Origin: Symbiobacterium thermophilum
GTDB taxonomy: Bacteria; Bacillota; Sulfobacillia; DYFQ01
DNA length: 45,022 nucleotides
Assembly (NCBI GenBank): GCA_020725105.1
Contig: DYFQ01000013.1
Span: forward strand, 1 to 45,022
Reading direction: 5' to 3'
In this document: piece by piece, positions 43,522-45,022 of the stretch
Layout of the letters: each line of letters starts with the position of its first letter
Position numbering within the stretch: position 1 is the stretch's first letter
Translations under genes and position numbers: made by a program
Notes under the pieces: generated by a model
Databases searched by the model: none
Told to the model about the DNA's origin: nothing
What the model saw: the letters and a program-made list of their open reading frames with translations, nothing else

Positions 43522-45022
43522 ATGGACCTGCGGGTCGCGCCACGGGTTGACTTCAGAGATGAACTCGGCCGGCACCTGATCGCGCTGGGATTTGTCGAGG
43601 AAGCCCTCACCGGCGTGTGGCAAGACGAGACCGGCCGCACGCCGGCTCAGCGCTGGCACGGTGCCGTCGCGGGCCACGAGCCCCGCTATTTCATCATCAC
43701 CCACGGCTGCCAGATGAATTTCTCGGATTCGGAGGTCCTGGCCGGACTCCTGGAGACCATGGGTTACCGGCCGGCCGAGGAGTACGGGGCGGCCGACGTG
43801 ATCCTCATCAACACCTGCGCCATCCGGACCACGGCCGAGGAGAAGGTCTTCGGCAAGGTAGGCACCATGAAACGCGTGAAGGTCCAGAACCCCGGTGCCA
43901 TCATCGGCCTCTGCGGCTGCATGGCCCAGGAGGAGGAGACCCGCGAGTGGCTGCGTACTTATGCCCCCCACGTGGACCTGGTCTTCGGCACCCACAACCT
44001 GCACCGGCTGCCCGTGCTGCTCGATCAGGCCGCCGGCTCCCAGCAACCGGTCTATGAGGTCTGGGCCGAGGCCGGACCGGTGGTGGAGCACCTGCCCGCC
44101 CGGCGCCAGAACGGCCTCAAGGCCTGGGTTTCGGTGATCTACGGCTGCAACCACCGCTGCACCTTCTGCATCGTCCCCCACACCCGGGGCAGGGAGCGCA
44201 GCCGGCTGCCCGAAGACGTCATGGCCGAGGTGGAGGCGCTCGCCGCCCGTGGCGTACGGGAGATTACTTTCCTGGGCCAGAACGTCAACAACTACGGCCT
44301 GGACCTGGCCAAGCAGGGCCTCAGCCGGGTGGACTTCGCCGACCTGCTGGCCATGGCCGACCGGGTGCCGGGCCTGGCCCGCATCCGCTACACCACCTCC
44401 AACCCCTGGAACTTCCCGGACAAGACCATCCGCGTCATCGCCGGGTCGGACAAGATCTGCGAGCACTTCCACCTGCCCGTGCAGTCGGGCTCGGCCCGTA
44501 TCCTCCGGCTCATGCAGCGCGGGCACGACGACGGCCATTACCGGCGGCTGGTCGGGCGGATCCGGCGGGCGGTGCCCCAGGCCAGCATCACCACGGACCT
44601 GATCGCCGGCTTCCCCGGCGAGACCGAGGCCGACTTCCGCGCCACCCTGGACCTGGTTCGCGACCTGGAGTTCGACTCGGCCTTCACCTTCATGTTCTCG
44701 CCGCGGCCCGGGACGCCCGCCGCCGCCATGCCCGACCAGGTGCCCGATGAGGTCAAGCAGGAGCGCCTGGAGCGGCTCATGGAACTGCAGAACGCCATCA
44801 GCCTCCGGCGGAACCGGGCGCTGCTGGGCACGGTCCAGGAGGTCATGGTGGAGGGACCTTCGAAGAACGACCCGCGGCGACTGGCGGGCCGGACCCGGAC
44901 CAACAAAGTGACCACGTTCCCCGCGCCGGCCGGGGGCATCGCCCCGGGGAGTCTGGTGCCCGTGGAGATCACCGTGGCCAACACCTGGACCCTCGAAGGG
45001 GAACTGGCCGAACCCGTCGCCG
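43522..45022 (+). CDS. miaB: tRNA-2-methylthio-N6-dimethylallyladenosine synthase MiaB (3' truncated by the window)
   Basis: Radical-SAM methylthiotransferase that adds the methylthio group to i6A37 of tRNAs; 500 residues are visible and the frame is open at the window end. An N-terminal extension of ~55 residues is followed by the UPF0004 domain with cluster cysteines Cys63 ('HGCQMNFSDSE'), Cys99 ('NTCAIR') and Cys133 ('GCMAQEEE'). The SAM cluster motif is Cys209, Cys213, Cys216 in 'CNHRCTFC', and a TRAM domain begins near 440. 'GCQMN' separates it from RimO. ATG 43522 follows AGGGGGG. Confidence 0.95.
   Translation, partial: MDLRVAPRVDFRDELGRHLIALGFVEEALTGVWQDETGRTPAQRWHGAVAGHEPRYFIITHGCQMNFSDSEVLAGLLETMGYRPAEEYGAADVILINTCAIRTTAEEKVFGKVGTMKRVKVQNPGAIIGLCGCMAQEEETREWLRTYAPHVDLVFGTHNLHRLPVLLDQAAGSQQPVYEVWAEAGPVVEHLPARRQNGLKAWVSVIYGCNHRCTFCIVPHTRGRERSRLPEDVMAEVEALAARGVREITFLGQNVNNYGLDLAKQGLSRVDFADLLAMADRVPGLARIRYTTSNPWNFPDKTIRVIAGSDKICEHFHLPVQSGSARILRLMQRGHDDGHYRRLVGRIRRAVPQASITTDLIAGFPGETEADFRATLDLVRDLEFDSAFTFMFSPRPGTPAAAMPDQVPDEVKQERLERLMELQNAISLRRNRALLGTVQEVMVEGPSKNDPRRLAGRTRTNKVTTFPAPAGGIAPGSLVPVEITVANTWTLEGELAEPVA

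Overview
The window is a strongly GC-rich (about 70% by eye), gene-dense stretch of a bacterial chromosome. Several features point to a high-GC, spore-forming member of the Bacillota (Firmicutes): an alpha/beta-type small acid-soluble spore protein, the MrfA/MrfB repair pair, two bacillithiol genes (bshB1, bshA), RNase Y with YmdB, and a PdaB-like deacetylase. Starts are often GTG or TTG, preceded by strong GGAGG-type sites, and many gene pairs overlap by an NTGA start-stop. The gene order is an expanded version of the rodZ ... cinA-recA ... rny-ymdB ... miaB neighbourhood of Bacillus subtilis and its relatives.

Layout: 1-1920, KhtT/KhtU-type cation/proton antiporter (regulator cut by the window edge). 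1988-5752, asnS, a RodZ-like protein and a DacF-type carboxypeptidase. 5790-10253 (minus strand), mrfA-mrfB-pdaB. 10415-13771, bshB1-bshA-rimO. 13900-17929, a membrane-anchored unknown protein coupled to a short FtsH-like protease, then cinA and thpR. 17970-22319, recA-recX, a structured leader RNA region with promoter and terminator, rny and ymdB. 22320-23086, a non-coding stretch. 23087-27234, a beta-oxidation block (thiolase, 3-hydroxyacyl-CoA dehydrogenase, enoyl-CoA hydratase, acyl-CoA dehydrogenase). 27246-30842, dipeptidase, M17 aminopeptidase, PHP phosphoesterase and a 71-residue protein. 30839-33628, prolyl oligopeptidase, a coiled-coil protein and a zinc-ribbon protein. 33687-36299, the 5-oxoprolinase complex pxpABC. 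36359-38493, SASP, a MerR-like protein, an IS200/IS605-type remnant and a HAD hydrolase. 38608-40184, two membrane proteins. 40567-45022, aconitase and miaB (cut by the window end).

Functionally, the core is RNA and DNA maintenance: recA/recX, mrfAB, cinA, rny/ymdB, thpR, and two radical-SAM methylthiotransferases. A peptide and amino-acid salvage group (M19 dipeptidase, M17 aminopeptidase, S9 oligopeptidase, 5-oxoprolinase) and an acyl-CoA oxidation group feeding acetyl-CoA towards aconitase surround it. The least explained parts are the leader RNA upstream of rny with its apparently non-canonical rny start codon, the FtsH-like protease pair, the C-terminal membrane extension of the antiporter, the enlarged SASP, and the composition-shifted fatty-acid block with its empty upstream region. 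No CRISPR array, rRNA, tRNA or intact mobile element was found.
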